Positions 33,581 through 46,028 of a stretch of 64,000 nucleotides of DNA are shown here, in pieces. Below the pieces are notes generated by a model that made no database searches, was not told the origin of the DNA, and was given only the letters and a program-made list of their open reading frames with translations. The position numbers were made by a program, and so were the translations under genes. Location: positions 1 to 64,000 of the forward strand of contig JAHLKC010000037.1 in the NCBI GenBank assembly GCA_025449115.1, written 5' to 3'. The DNA is from Chytridium lagenaria. Lineage: Eukaryota > Chytridiomycota > Chytridiomycetes > Chytridiales > Chytridiaceae. Positions within the stretch are counted from its first letter, which is position 1; every line of letters begins with the position of its first letter.

Positions 33581-36500
33581 TCAACCCCACTGCAAATACT
33601 CATCCAACTCCTGCGCATGAGACGGAAACTTATACTCTCCAACCCCCTCCTCCTCACTCTCCTCCACCTCATTCCCATCAAAAAACTCCACCTCCTCCTC
33701 CTCCCCCTCCTTTCTCAAAAAATCAGCACTAGCAGCAGCTGCCCACAGTTCCGCCTCCTCTTCATCGACATCATCAACATCATCCACAGCTTCCTCCACA
33801 GAGGCCATGGGGGTCGCTGGTGTGGCGGATTTCGTCAGCGTTGCAGTAAAGGCGGCTGCTGTGCCAAACATGACAGAGGAGGCGATGGAAGCGATGGAGG
33901 TGACGGTGGAGGAACGGTGTGGGCGTTTAGCGGGAATGGTGGTATCGTCTTTGAGGGGTTCTTCTTCTTCAACTGGCTCAGTTGTGGGTGGAGCTTCGGT
34001 GCGGGGAGGTGTGACGGGGGTGTGAGAGGGGTTTCCTCCTCCTCCTTCACATCTTGGGGTACCGGCACCTCCTCTGTAACAGGTGCGGCAACTACACTAG
34101 CACGTTTGTTTACAATCTCGTCAAGGCGTTTCCCCAATGATCCTTGAGGCTTCACCGGTGCTTCCACTTCCGCAACAGCCTCAGCCGGGGTGTCCACAGG
34201 CGTCATTTCCAAAGGCGTGTCAGGAGGCGCCTCAAATGTGACCTCTGACGATTCCAGGTTTGATGCCACAACGGGTTTCGACATTGAGCTGAAAAGGGAC
34301 TGACGGGAGGCCTTTTTAACTAACGGCACGGAAGTGGTTGTACCGGATTGGACGGGCGTTGCAGCGGATGGAGCTGATGAGCCCCAAGAAAACCATCCTG
34401 ATGATTTCGTGGGAGTCATGGGAGCGGAAGCAGGAGATGGTGTAGGAGGTTCTTCCTCTTCCTCCGCTTCCTCCATGACAGGTGATTTTTCTTCCAAGAT
34501 AACCGGGTCCGCCGGGATTGATGTCGGTCTAGCACCTCCAGCAGCAGCCGCAGCCTTAAGGTTTGCGGCGCCTTCATTCCTTAATTCAGCCAAACTCATA
34601 GCACGACTCCGTTTCTTTGCAGCCCATCTCGGTGCAAAGCTCGGGGAGACAGGTTGAGGTGTCTCATCGTCTTCTTGATCAGGAGGTGGGGATGGAGTTC
34701 GGGGAAGGGTGATGGCGGCGTCAATGTCGATGGAACCGAGAAGCGTGGGTTGATGCTGGATGAGATCGCGGCGTGAATTTCCAGGGATGTTCGTCGGCTA
34801 GGGTTTCTTTGGTTTCTTGTTTGGGACGGAGGATGGTGGGTGCGAGGGACCAGCAGAGACGGGGGATGCGTTCGTCGAAAGGTTCGAGGGGTTGAACGAG
34901 TCTATTGAACAAGTTATAAGTTAGAATGGAGACCAAAAAATATTAAGTAAAGATAATCGGACCGAAATAAAAGACATAAATTATTAAAACATAAACTTAC
35001 TCATGGAGATAAGCCATAAGGATCTGAAGCGTCTCAAAGTGGGGTGGTGAAAGCGTCGCAAGAAGCGATTGAACAGACTTGAGCCTCACTTCAACATCAA
35101 AGTTCTCATGATCTAATGCCGTTTAAAAAAGGGGGGAACGCGTTATAAAAACTTTCATAAAAAAGAACAGAACGAAAAGAATCCTACCATCATCATACAG
35201 CATCTTCAAAGGTTCATACAGTTCATAACTACACAAACTAACCGGGGCCTCGACAAGATACAACCTCAACACCCCCGCAACAACCGCCGGCATATGTCGT
35301 TTCATCGACGCCGTCTTAACGCCTTCATCAACACGATTCATCTCATGTCTCAAAAACTGCACAGCTGGTAAATCCGGGTTCGGTGCAATCCAAGTATCAA
35401 TCGACGACCTTCCAGCCCTCAACGATTCAAGAAGACACGCAACACTTTTAATGACAACAGCAGGGACGCTCATACCAGTGGATTTGGCGAGTTCTTCCAT
35501 CCCAATACCAAAGACTTGACGCGGGGTGCGGCCTTCTTCATAACTCTCAAAGACGTAGGGGGATAGACGGACGTGGCCGGTGCGATAACGCGATGCGATA
35601 CCCTGGACTCCTTCAGCGGCGTCCGGGGATACGAGAAGGTTGGCATTGATGAATCCTTCAAAGTGGTTATCAACAGTTGAAGTGGGTGAAAGGACTGAAG
35701 GGATTCCAGCGCCTGTTGAAGGTGAGGCCCAGCAAGTTCCAATTCCATTGACAGCAATAATCTGAGCGGATTCAAGGGCTGCCAAAGCCTCCTTTGCGAC
35801 GCTAAGACGGTATATTTCAGCTTCCTGCGCTGCGACAAGGTAATCGGTGATATGAAATTCAAGTGCTCCTCTTGTGTGTTCAGCGGAATCAATGACGGCC
35901 TGATACTCGAGACGTGCGACTTCAGCGTCTTTCCTTGCTTTTACATGTGGGGGTTCACCGCTCTTCAAAAGCGGCCGTCCAAACATATATGGAAGGGCTT
36001 TTGAGAACTTTCCTTCTTTCCCACCAACAACAGCCGCGATAGCGCGACGCTCAATAAGTTCTTGACAAAGATGACGGATATCAGATTTAGGCACTTTGGG
36101 ATACTTTGCCTGCAGGCATTTTACGGCATCCTCTCCAATAAAACACCCCTCAAACAACCCGACAGGTGTCAAGATGGATCTAAACCTGACTTCCTTTTTC
36201 AATGCATTCACAATATCATGAAACTCCTGCATTCCCACAGACCTCGATCCAAAAGTGATAGGAGTGAGTGGGTTAGGCCGAGGGGTTTCGTTTTCTCTCC
36301 TAAACCTGAATTCCTCATCTTCGGCGACTTTAGAACGAGAAAGGTAGTGATTTTTGCGGGGATCAATGTCGGAGGCGATGCGTTGGAGTTCGCGGTAGGT
36401 GGAATCGACTTCGGCTTTTTTCTTGGAAAGGGCACGACGATGTTGATCGACAAAGGCGGTGAGTGGGGTGAGGACGGCGAGGGTGAGGGTGTCGGCGTGG

Positions 36501-37538
36501 CGGCGGTGGCAAGCTGCCATGGCCATCATTTGGCTACGAAGGATTTGGAGGACAGGGTTTAATGAAGCAGTGTCAACGTCTTGTTCCTAGATTTGTGAAC
36601 AAACAAGTTAAATAAATGGTTGATTGAGATACAACCAAACGGATTCCCACCTTTTCCTTAGCTGCCTCATCGTTTGTTTTAGATTCACCTGGCTTTTTTT
36701 TCATCGCCGTCTTGGCCTTCTGCAACAGCAGATTCTTTAGTTCCCTCCGATGCCGCCTTTCAGTCACCTCTGAATTATTGGTGGTAGCGGTAGGAGCGGA
36801 TATTCTTTGTTTGGCGAATCTCTACCTGTTGGGATAGATCCAAAGTCCGAGCTTGCGATACCACCTCCCCCCATCATAGCCGACGCCTCTTTTGAAGCAG
36901 ATGCAGCCGGTGCAGAAGGAGCCACCCATTCTCTAGCGCACTTAAAGTGCTTCCCAGCCATTTGACCCAGCTGCAACAGTGCTCTGAGCTCTGAGGCGAC
37001 CGGCGAACCCATTCACAAGAGCGGACCCTCCAAACAACAGAGAAGTTGGATAAAAGGCGCTAGCAGTAACAGAACTCGATGGGGATGAAGAAATCGATGA
37101 AGACGATGCACCTTGAATCCTCGCCACCTCTGCGAATTTAGCAGCTGTAAATTCCTCAACTTCCACTCTAGCTTTTGCAATAGCGATCAGATCTTCTGCT
37201 TCAGCCAAATGTGCTGTAAAGACGCTATGAAGAGCAGTGACGCCCTCTGTGGGATCTTGACCAGTGCCCCAAAAGACATCTTGGAAGCGAAAGAGACCTT
37301 GATTAAGTAGCCTCAGATGCATACGACGTTTTGCACCGATGGGAGTTGAAGGGGAAGGAGGGATTGAGCCGCCGTTTAAGGATGATGTCGCTGAAGAGGA
37401 GGTGTGATGCAGATGTTGAGCACCAGTAGTAGGAGTAGTAGTAGTTGTAGTAGTTGCAGTAGTAGTAGAAGTAGCAGTAGCAGTAGCAGCAGTACCCTCT
37501 CCCATGGTATCTCTCGAGGTGTCTAGTCGAGGCATCAT
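33581..37538 (-). CDS. RGD2: F-BAR/DEP/RhoGAP protein (RGD2-type)
   Basis: Proteins of this type bind curved membrane and switch off Rho/Cdc42 GTPases. The N-terminus at 37538 has a Thr/Ala-rich tract from a trinucleotide repeat (37430-37500). An FCH/F-BAR region follows (FRFQDVFWGTGQDPTEGV near 37290, then IAIAKARVEVEEFTAAKFAE), extended by LLQLGQMAGKHFKCAREWV and FVDQHRRALSKKKAEVDSTY. A DEP domain is visible at about 36220-35980 (LFEGCFIGEDAVKCLQAK). The RhoGAP domain runs from about 35560 (VFGIGMEELAKSTG) across introns to LVQPLEPFDERIPRLCWSLA (34890). An acidic, Pro-rich tail ends DEYLQWG at 33581. One frame break lies near 34020. The domain order matches yeast Rgd2. Confidence 0.88.
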
Positions 37539-37821
37539 GACTACACCCTCTCTCTGTCCGTCTACCTATCTAAAGGTCTGCCAGGGCAGCAAGTAGCAGT
37601 AAAAAGTGTCCAGTGACGGAAATACAGAAATCTGTGACGCAATAAACACTGCAACCTTGTGGCCTCAGGTGAGCAGTGAGCAATAGATCCATTAATGACA
37701 ATTATCTGATCAACAAACGATATTCCAACATTTTCAGAATATTTCTCAAAATACTCAACACCAGCATTTCGATTCACAAATTATTTTTCACTTTGCAGTA
37801 TTTTATTTGCTAATTGGAAAA

Positions 37822-40176
37822 ATGCCTACAGTCAATGTCGATAGGGAGAATCTGTTCAAGGCCTTGGGTCGATCATTCAGTAAGTGAAAACCCATTCTTG
37901 CGTTGGATGCTCGCTCAGAGCAAGTGCATGGATGAAGGGGAGTGCTAATGCGTCTGTAAAGCCAAGGACGAGTTTGAGGAGCTATGCTTTGAGTTCGGAA
38001 TTGAGCTAGAGGAGGAGGTGATTCTCTGCCTGCATGGCATGAGCATTAACTGATTTCTCATAGACTTCTGAGCAAGAGATGGTCGCCAAGGAGGTTGGAG
38101 CTGATAAGGCAAAGGATCTCTCGTCCCGTCCCCTTTACCGTATCGACATTCCGGCCAACAGGTAACTTTAGTTTTTGTGTGAACGTTTTACTTATTTTGC
38201 AAGATACGATCTGCTTTGTCCCGAGGGAATTACCAGGGCTCTTCGAGTTTTCCTTGGACTGCAGAAACCTCCTGTCTACCGTGTTGTTTCCCCTGCCAAT
38301 GGAAGAAAGTTGGAAAAACTTTATGTGAAGCCAGAGGTACGGTTTCTTATGATGATCGTAATCTTAATGAAAGACTGCATCCATTCGCCCTTTTGTCGTG
38401 GCGGCCATTTTGAGGAATGTTACTTTTGATCAGGAAAACTACAATTCTTTCATTGAGCTTCAGGACAAATTGCACAACAACATCTGCCGGTAAGAAAAAA
38501 AGGATGAACACGCGGACTTACTATTTTCTCTTTGCACTTTATTGCGCTTATTGACTTACTATTTTTTTTGCATTTGATTCATTTGCTTCTTCAGCAAACG
38601 GACGTTGGTAGCTATCGGAACTCACGACTTAGACACCCTCTCGGGCCCTTTCACGTACGAAGCGTTGCCTCCAAAGGACATCAATTTTATTCCTTTGAAT
38701 CAAACCAAGTCAATGACTGCTGAGGAATTAATGACTTTTTATGAGGTGATAGTCTCACACAATTCAATTGTTCCGCTAACAATATTAGTCCGACCGCAAA
38801 CTCAGCAAGTTCCTCCATATCATCAGGGACTCTCCGCGTTACCCCGTTATTTATGATTCAAAGCGAACCGTCCTCTCTCTTCCTCCCATTATTAACTCGG
38901 AACACTCTAAAATCAAGCTTACTACCAAGAATGTCTTTATTGAGTGCACGGGTACCGACTTAACCAAAGCCAAGATTGTGTTAAACACGGTCGTGGCCAT
39001 GTTTTCGCAGTACACCAAGGATCAATTCTCGTGAGTACGCTTTGATCTGGTATCACTAACGGAGCATTAGGGTTGAACCGGTCGAAGTTGTCTTGGCAGA
39101 TGGAAAGACTGGAGCAGTATCCGGATCTTACTGTGCGAACCATCGACACTACGGAAAAATACATTAACGGGCGAATTGGCATTAATCTGAAAACCAATGA
39201 GATGGTAGACTTGTTGTCCAAGATGTCTCTTTCTGCAGAGCCCGGATCTGTGGAAGGATCTATTGTTGTGTCAATCCCGCCAACCCGAAGTGATATTTTG
39301 CATGCTTGCGACGTTGCTGAGGATGTGGCGATTGCTTTCGGATACAACAATATCGTGGAAACCGCCCCTCAAGCCAATACTGTCGCCGCTCCTTTCCCTT
39401 TGAACAAGCTAACAGACATGGTTCGAAAGGAAATCGCGCTTGCAGGGTACACAGAGGTCTTGCCGTTGATTTTGGTAAGTGTTTTCGCATAAAGACTATT
39501 ATTTAATATCGTAGTGCTCGCATGATGAGAACTTTGCATACTTGAGAAAGAAAGATGACGGTACAACTGCAATCAAGCTTTCGAACCCTAAAACAGTGGA
39601 ATATCAGGTATCACTTTCTTAGCTCGTCTCAAATCTGACCATGTTGTGTAGGTTGTGAGAACCAGTCTTCTTCCAGGTCTTTTAAAGACGATTGCGAGCA
39701 ACAAAGATCACCCCATGCCTCTCAAGATTTTTGAAGTGTCCGATGTTGCTTTCAAAGACGATTCAGTGGAGAGACGCGCTCGCAATCAGCGTCACGTGGC
39801 GATTGTCTACTCGAACCTTAAAGGATCAGGATTCGAGGTAACTTTGTGAAAATCATTATAAGTTGTGCCTAATCGACCAAGCTCATCCACGGCATGTTGG
39901 ACAGAGTTATGGCAATGCTGAATGTGCCTCTCGTTCGCATCGATGCGGCGGGTGGATATTACATTAAGGAGTCTGAAAGTATATTGGAATTTGCGTAGAT
40001 AAGTTTTTTCTTACAATTTTGTAGATCCCACTTTCTTCCCTGGACGTCGTGCCGATATCTACTACAACCAAAAACTGATTGGCGCTTTCGGAATTCTTCA
40101 CCCCGAAGTTGTTCAAAGTTTCGACTTCCTTTATCCAACCTCTGCACTCGAGTTTGACCTTGAACCTTTCCTTTAA
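37822..40176 (+). CDS. FRS1: Phenylalanyl-tRNA synthetase beta subunit, cytosolic
   Basis: The beta chain pairs with the alpha chain to charge tRNA-Phe and carries tRNA-binding and B3/B4 editing domains. The start [19 protein letters not shown] matches the eukaryotic family. Later landmarks are [10 protein letters not shown] then [18 protein letters not shown] (38140-38280), [20 protein letters not shown] (38610), [19 protein letters not shown] (39170) and [20 protein letters not shown] (39275). The class II core-like fold continues to [19 protein letters not shown] and the stop at 40176. About nine introns interrupt it. A one-base frame break lies at about 39105-39120. As this enzyme is essential, that break is probably a sequence error. 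It diverges from the RGD2-like gene over 283 bp. Confidence 0.93.
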
Positions 40177-40681
40177 GTTTTTTTTTTTTTTGAAGAAATA
40201 GGGACGCTGCTCCCTGTTGTTTTTGATAAACAAGTTTACATTTTGTTAATAAATGATGTATTTGTATACATATTTAAAGGACTTTCAAAGCACGGCCCCC
40301 CCTTCCACCGACGCTTTATCAGCACGCCCCAGTTTATCGCCCTTATGAAACGCCTTCGTGACTCGGATGACCCTCAGATCCAATGGTTACTGCTGCAATT
40401 GTGCTATTGACATGTAGCAGCTTGTTACGCTCTGACGCCCAAATCAAAAGCAGGAATTAAAATCCTAAAGCTAAAACAGACCGACAGGGAAAAGAAAGCA
40501 CAAGTTATACTTTTATGAGTAGGAACTTGATTAAAGAGAAGGTGGAGATACACGGTAAGAGCACATCGCATAGTGAACTTATGGGAATTACTAAATAAAA
40601 GTACGAGTAAAGTGTATTCCAAACTTTAACCGGAATATACAAAAAAAAAAGGGGGGGGAAAATAGGAAAAAAAACATCGCA
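40177..40681. other. Convergent spacer between FRS1 and kynureninase
   Basis: AT-rich, with homopolymers at 40184 (T), 40645 (A) and 40653 (G). Poly(A) signals occur near 40240. No gene is seen. Confidence 0.5.
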
Positions 40682-42360
40682 TCAAACACTTAACGCCACC
40701 TTCAATGCCTCCACAACCCTCCACACATCCACAAACGTACAATAAAGAGGTGCCGGCGACACTCTAATCACATCCGGTCGCCTCTCATCACAAATAACTC
40801 CCTGAACGGCCATATCCCTAAACACCTGTTCCATCCGTCCTCCTTAAACCACAAACTCAACTGCGCCCCTCTCTGCAACGGATCTCTCGGCGTCAACACC
40901 ATAAACGCGTCAGAATCAAGTTCATCGAGGAGAAGTTCGAGATAGGCAGTGAGGGACAAGGATTTCTCGCGGAGCTTTGCGATGGAGGTTTGTGAAAAGA
41001 TTTGGAGGGAACCGAGGAGACTGATGGTGGAGACAACGGAAGGGTTGGAGACGCGGTAGCCCGAGGCACCGGGGATGGCGCGGAAGACGTTGTCCATGAT
41101 GAATTTGGTGGAGGGGTCTGCGCCCCACCAGCCAGCGAAACGGGGGAGGTCGGCGGTAGCGTGACGTTCATGGATGAAAGCGCCGCCTACACCAGAATAA
41201 GATGAGAACTATGGTGAATGGAAAGGAAGTTATGAAGACTGCTTACCTATTCCACCAGGTCTGCGTTGAGGTACTTGTAAGTGCACTGAAGTAAGAAAAT
41301 GGAAACGGTTAATAAACCGACAAGATGGCGTGTATGAATTACCCAACAAGCAAAATCTACATTCCAGTCATGCAATTTAAGAGGCACGTTTTCCAACAGC
41401 ATGAGCAAGATCGAACCCTACCACACATCCCTACCACAAAAGAGAGTCAATACACATCATCACATAAATTTAAAAAATCACCTTTTCCTTTGCAGCATCA
41501 GTGATCGCCTTCAAGTTAAAAAACTGTCCCGTGTAATACTGGACACCACTAAACAACACCAAAGCAGTCTCATCACCCTCCTTCTCAATCACCTCCAAAA
41601 TATCATCGAGACGCAACGTATACTCCCCTCCCTCGGTTTCACCTCAATCACCGCGGTGCTAGCATCGAATCCATGAAACTTGACCTGTGACGCAATAGCA
41701 AAACTATCCAATATCCTTAATAAGTTACGTTACAAAACTTCGGCCTCTTACGTAATCGGACGGGAAGGCTTTGGTTTCCATAATGATCTTGTACTTTTTC
41801 GGGGTGGGACGGTAAAAGGCCACCATGAGGAAATGGAGGTGGCCGTAAGGGAATTCATGATGGCGACTTCTTGAGGGTGGGCACCAACAATTTTGGCAGA
41901 TTCTTCAATGACCGTGTCGTCAATGCTTACCCACGGACGGGAGTGGGGATGGTCGAAATGGCCGTTGACGCCACTGATGAAATAGGTATTAGATGAATAT
42001 TATATAAAGACGGGCCCTTCAAAGTGTTATTACTCACCGTTCAGCCCAAACATCCAATTCCTGATTCAGCAACTCTCTGGTGCCCTTTGGCTGCAACCCC
42101 AACGAATTCCCAATCATGTAGACACACTCGTCGTCAACAGTTAACGCATCGATGGGGTCAAGATCCGTGTTTTTGAGAGATGCATGCTGCGTACGGACAG
42201 CAGTGTCTTTGATGGATTTAACCTTTGGAAACAGGAAATTCGAGCGAAGAGCTGCGAGGTCATCCGTCTTATCGAGGAACTCTGCGAATGCTTTAGAGGT
42301 GAGAGAAAGGGAAGTTTCGATTGCGAGGGAGGTGAGATGGGCGGAGGGTGAGAACACCAT
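40682..42360 (-). CDS. BNA5: Kynureninase
   Basis: A PLP enzyme that splits kynurenine or 3-hydroxykynurenine to anthranilate or 3-hydroxyanthranilate plus alanine, on the route from tryptophan to NAD. Starting at 42360, exon 1 contains the hallmark [20 protein letters not shown]. Later exons give [40 protein letters not shown], the PLP-lysine segment YKYLN (near 41262) and [20 protein letters not shown] followed by [20 protein letters not shown]. The C-terminal part reads [20 protein letters not shown] and ends at 40682. Three one-base frame breaks (about 40842, 41257 and 41857) split the gene, but all expected motifs are present. It diverges from the coiled-coil gene over about 150 bp. Confidence 0.92.
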
Positions 42361-42509
42361 CGTTTGCTGCTGTGGACGTTGCTGGTGGTGAAGAGGGTGG
42401 TTGATGGGTTTGTTTGAAGGGAATGCGTCCGTCCGAGAGTAATCAGGAACGGGTGTGTTTTTTTTTGGTAATGCCGGTGGGTAATGGAAGTGTTTTGCGG
42501 CAGAGAAAA

Positions 42510-45478
42510 ATGAACAATCCTGGCAGATTTGTCAATCAGATGAAAATGACCCCAACAACGTTATCAGCGTCAAGGTCTCGAGACGACCGTCTCCGCGACC
42601 TCGACCGCGAACGCCGTCTCTACTCAACCCGCTCAACAGGCAGCGCAAATATACCTTCCCGTCTGGCATCTTCTTCCTCTAAACCCACATCCTCAAGGAA
42701 CGACAACTCGTCAAGAGATTCTCTTGGTAGGTCGGAGTGATGATGGGGGATGCACTGAACGCTCTTTTCCAGACGGTGATGTCTGCTTTGCGAGTGAATT
42801 GGGTGGTCTCAAAGGAAAGATTCGTGTGGGGAAGGGGCGACATGCATTTGTGGACGAGGAGGGTAAAGCTGGAGGCTCAGTTAGTAAACTGGTAAACAGA
42901 GACGATGAGACCAAAGAGGTCGGCCCAAAAGCCGGGACGTCCAAACCTCTAAACCTGTTAAACCTGTTACTTCGGCTCGATCCGCATCAGCAGATGCGTG
43001 GAAGTTACTAGTGAACAAGGAAACAAAAATAGGACCAAGGTTAGCGCATTGGATCCATTCTACGTATTAACCCTGAGAAGTTTTACGGAACCGAGAAAAC
43101 ATTGATTGTGCTGCTTGAGGAAGAACGAGAACGTTTTTCACAGCTGGAGGAAGAGTATCATAAACTTCTGCTGAAGTTCAGGCGTTGCAGACGAGTCATC
43201 TGCAAGATCTCCGAAACCTCGATCGACGCACTGAAGCTGATTTGAAAGTCTACAGAGAGCTCTTTCCATCAAAACAGATGAATGCACCCAATCGCAAAAA
43301 AGAGCTCGCGCAATTCCAAGGGAGGTACGCAAAGGAGTCTGCGGGGTGGATTTCGGCAAATGAGAGGCTCGAAGGGCACGTTCAACAACTCGATCGATTG
43401 ATGAAGGAGATGGAAAAACGGGCGGGATAATCAAGAAAAGGTCATTGGGGAAACGGTGAAAGCCAAGAAGGATCTTTCAGAGGCATGTGTGATGAAGGAA
43501 GGGGAGAATCGAAAGTTGTTGAGTATGATGAAGGAGAAAGAAGCAGAGTGGGTCAAGGAGAAGAAATGCGGATGAAGCTTGAGGTTCAAGCCTTACAGCT
43601 TGATCACTTTGTTGCACAACGGATGAAGGAAATCAAAGGGTTACGTGGTCACCTCCAAAAAACGAACGATGGAGGTAGAAGATTTGATGAGAGTCCGCTC
43701 GCAGCTTGAAGAAGCGAGACAGGATTTAGACGATTAACGAAAAGAGAGCGAATGTACCTTGATGAGATTGAGCAGTTGACGAATAGGGAACGAAAGCTGT
43801 TTAATGAAATTGAGGATATGTCGGCGAGTCAGAAGCGTGCACTTTTAGAGATTGAAAGGTTGGTGGGAAGGAAGCTGCGCTTGTGAGGGAGGTGGAGACG
43901 ATGAAAACCGGGGAAACAAAATTACAGCAAGAGTTGGTGGATGCCCGGAAACCGCATCAACGAAGAAGCGGATGAGGTTGCTGCCCTTCAAAAGCAAAGT
44001 CGATCAATGCAGATGGAGAATGCCAAAATCTTGCAGGAAACTATTCGATGTGAGGGCACAAGTGCAAGAACAGAAGGTTTTGGTGGAGCAGAGGGATGGG
44101 GACTGAGGAATTTGAAGGAAACAGAGTTTCTTATTGAAGAGGGAGCGGGATGATGCGAGGAATGAGGTGGCGATACGGCAAGCAGAGATTGGGATATGCG
44201 GGAAAAAAATGCAGGATATTGGCAGAAGGTTGGAGATGGAGGTGCAAGCAAAGAACGAGATTCAGACAGCAAAAATAAAGAGAAACTCGTCGCGGTCGCT
44301 GAGAAGATCAGTGAACTTCAGGACTTCGCTGAACGAGACTCAGCAGCAGATTTCAGACTTAAAGCAGAATGAAAAGCACGCTGCGAACAACACTTCGACA
44401 ACGGGATGACACCGATTGCGTCGCAACAGAGGCAGATGAATGAACATCAACAACTCATTGCAGAGTTGCAATCGAACCTTGCAAAGGAGGCCTACGTGAA
44501 CGAGTCTTTGAGGGTAAAGAAAAAGGAGGACTCCTCGCGCTTCAAGAAAAGTACACCACGGCCAAATCAGCCATGGACCAAGAATCGCAAAACCTCCGCA
44601 CGCAAACTCACCCAAAAGCAAATTCAAGCCACCGCCACGCTCGATGAAGCGTCGCGTTTGAAGATTGAAGTGTCAGAGCTCACAGCCGATCGTTTCCGTC
44701 TTGAAGCGAGGTTGACGGAGCTTTCTGCGCTTGAGGCGTCGCATTCACGACAGATTGCGAACCTTCAACAGCAGGTCCGACAGAGAGATCAGGAGGATCG
44801 GTTATGGCATCAAGTATCAGACACTTGTGGAGCAGTTGAGAAGGATTGATGAGGAGGTTGGAGCGTTAAAGAACGTCGCTGGGAATGAGGGTGACGGTTG
44901 GGAATGGGATTGGGGATTAAGTAGACGGATCAAGAATCAGTTGGGGTTGTTGTTGGATGCGGCTCCATCCTCCACCTCAACCATGTTTACGTCATCAGCG
45001 CCACCTGTCGCAACGACACGTCTCTCCAAACCTCAACCCTCACGAACGTCCCAGTGATACCATGTCAGCATCACCTGGAACGCTTTCTTCGGTACCTTCC
45101 ACCTCTGAACGCAACGTTGCAAGAGGCTTTTTCTCAACGTCTCCTGATCGTGAGAAAAGTAGGGAGAGGGAGTACAAGGCTTCGTCCACGTTTTTAGCGG
45201 AAGAGAGGAAGGCGAGGATGGGGTTGGAGAATCCGAAAATGATTTCTGGGTTGGATGAGCATCTTTGGGAAGATGATAGGAGAGAAAGTATGCCGGGCTA
45301 GCTTATCAAGGAACGCAGTCTGGAAGAGGAGGTGAGGGAAGGAGTAGTCAAGTGAAAAATGGGAGGGTGGATGGTGAGTTTCTTTCATTGATTTGCTTTT
45401 GGTGAACATGAACGACATGTTGATATTTATTTGCTTGCAGGTTCTGAAGTCAATTTGAATCGTATTTCGGGTTATTGA
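42510..45478 (+). CDS. Orphan coiled-coil protein, heavily frame-broken
   Basis: The start MNNPGRFVNQMKMTPTTLSA (42510; or Met at 42540) leads into a Ser/Arg-rich disordered head with RDLDRERRLYSTRSTGS. From about 43080 to 44900 every segment is Glu/Lys/Gln/Arg-rich heptad sequence, but the frame changes at least eight times. One intact stretch is HLQDLRNLDRRTEADLKVYR (43197). The tail is Ser/Thr-rich (44950-45300), and a final small exon after a GT-AG intron (about 45375-45440) encodes SEVNLNRISGY with a stop at 45478. No family is recognised. Centrosome or cytoskeletal scaffolds look like this, but so do many unrelated proteins. Given the shift density it is either poorly assembled here or decaying. 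Confidence 0.5.
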
Positions 45479-46028
45479 TTTTTTACCCTGTTAATACGTC
45501 GTCTTCTGGCCCAAAATCTTTTATGTATACCCGTTTGTGCTATGAGGGCAAGGATTCTACCGCTCTAAACCCTGTTTCTGTCATTCCTTGAAGTTTCTGT
45601 TGCTTTTTATTTATTGAACTTAACATAGATACGTATTTATTTTCACTTTTTTTTGGGCTCAATTTATAGCTATAGCGCTTCTTGAAGTATTAACTTCTAA
45701 ATAGGTTTCTAATCACCATATTTATATACGTATGTCTAAGTCATAAAAGAAAAACAATCAATGCTGATGGTCAAAAATGCGTATCGCGTTATGATACATG
45801 GATAGGGGAGACCCACACAAAAAGCGGTATTAATCAACGAAAAGTGTAAGGGCAACAGAAAAAGAAAAAGGGGACTGAGAAGGATGAGCGATTTAACGAT
45901 GAATTGGTAGAAGAGAGTGACGACGACAAAAAAACAGAATGGATTTGAGAAACATGGTAGAATGGCATTAAGGAACCGAAAAGTGAGAAAAGGGCCAGCG
46001 CCAAAAAAGAAAAAACGAATACTTAAAA
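45479..46028. other. Convergent spacer
   Basis: AT-rich 3' flanks of the coiled-coil gene and the GPI-anchored-protein gene. No separate gene is recognised. Confidence 0.5.

Noticed and set aside
35470..35892. Second minus-strand frame of 140 codons
   Set aside because: Lies entirely within the RGD2-like coding exon in another frame.
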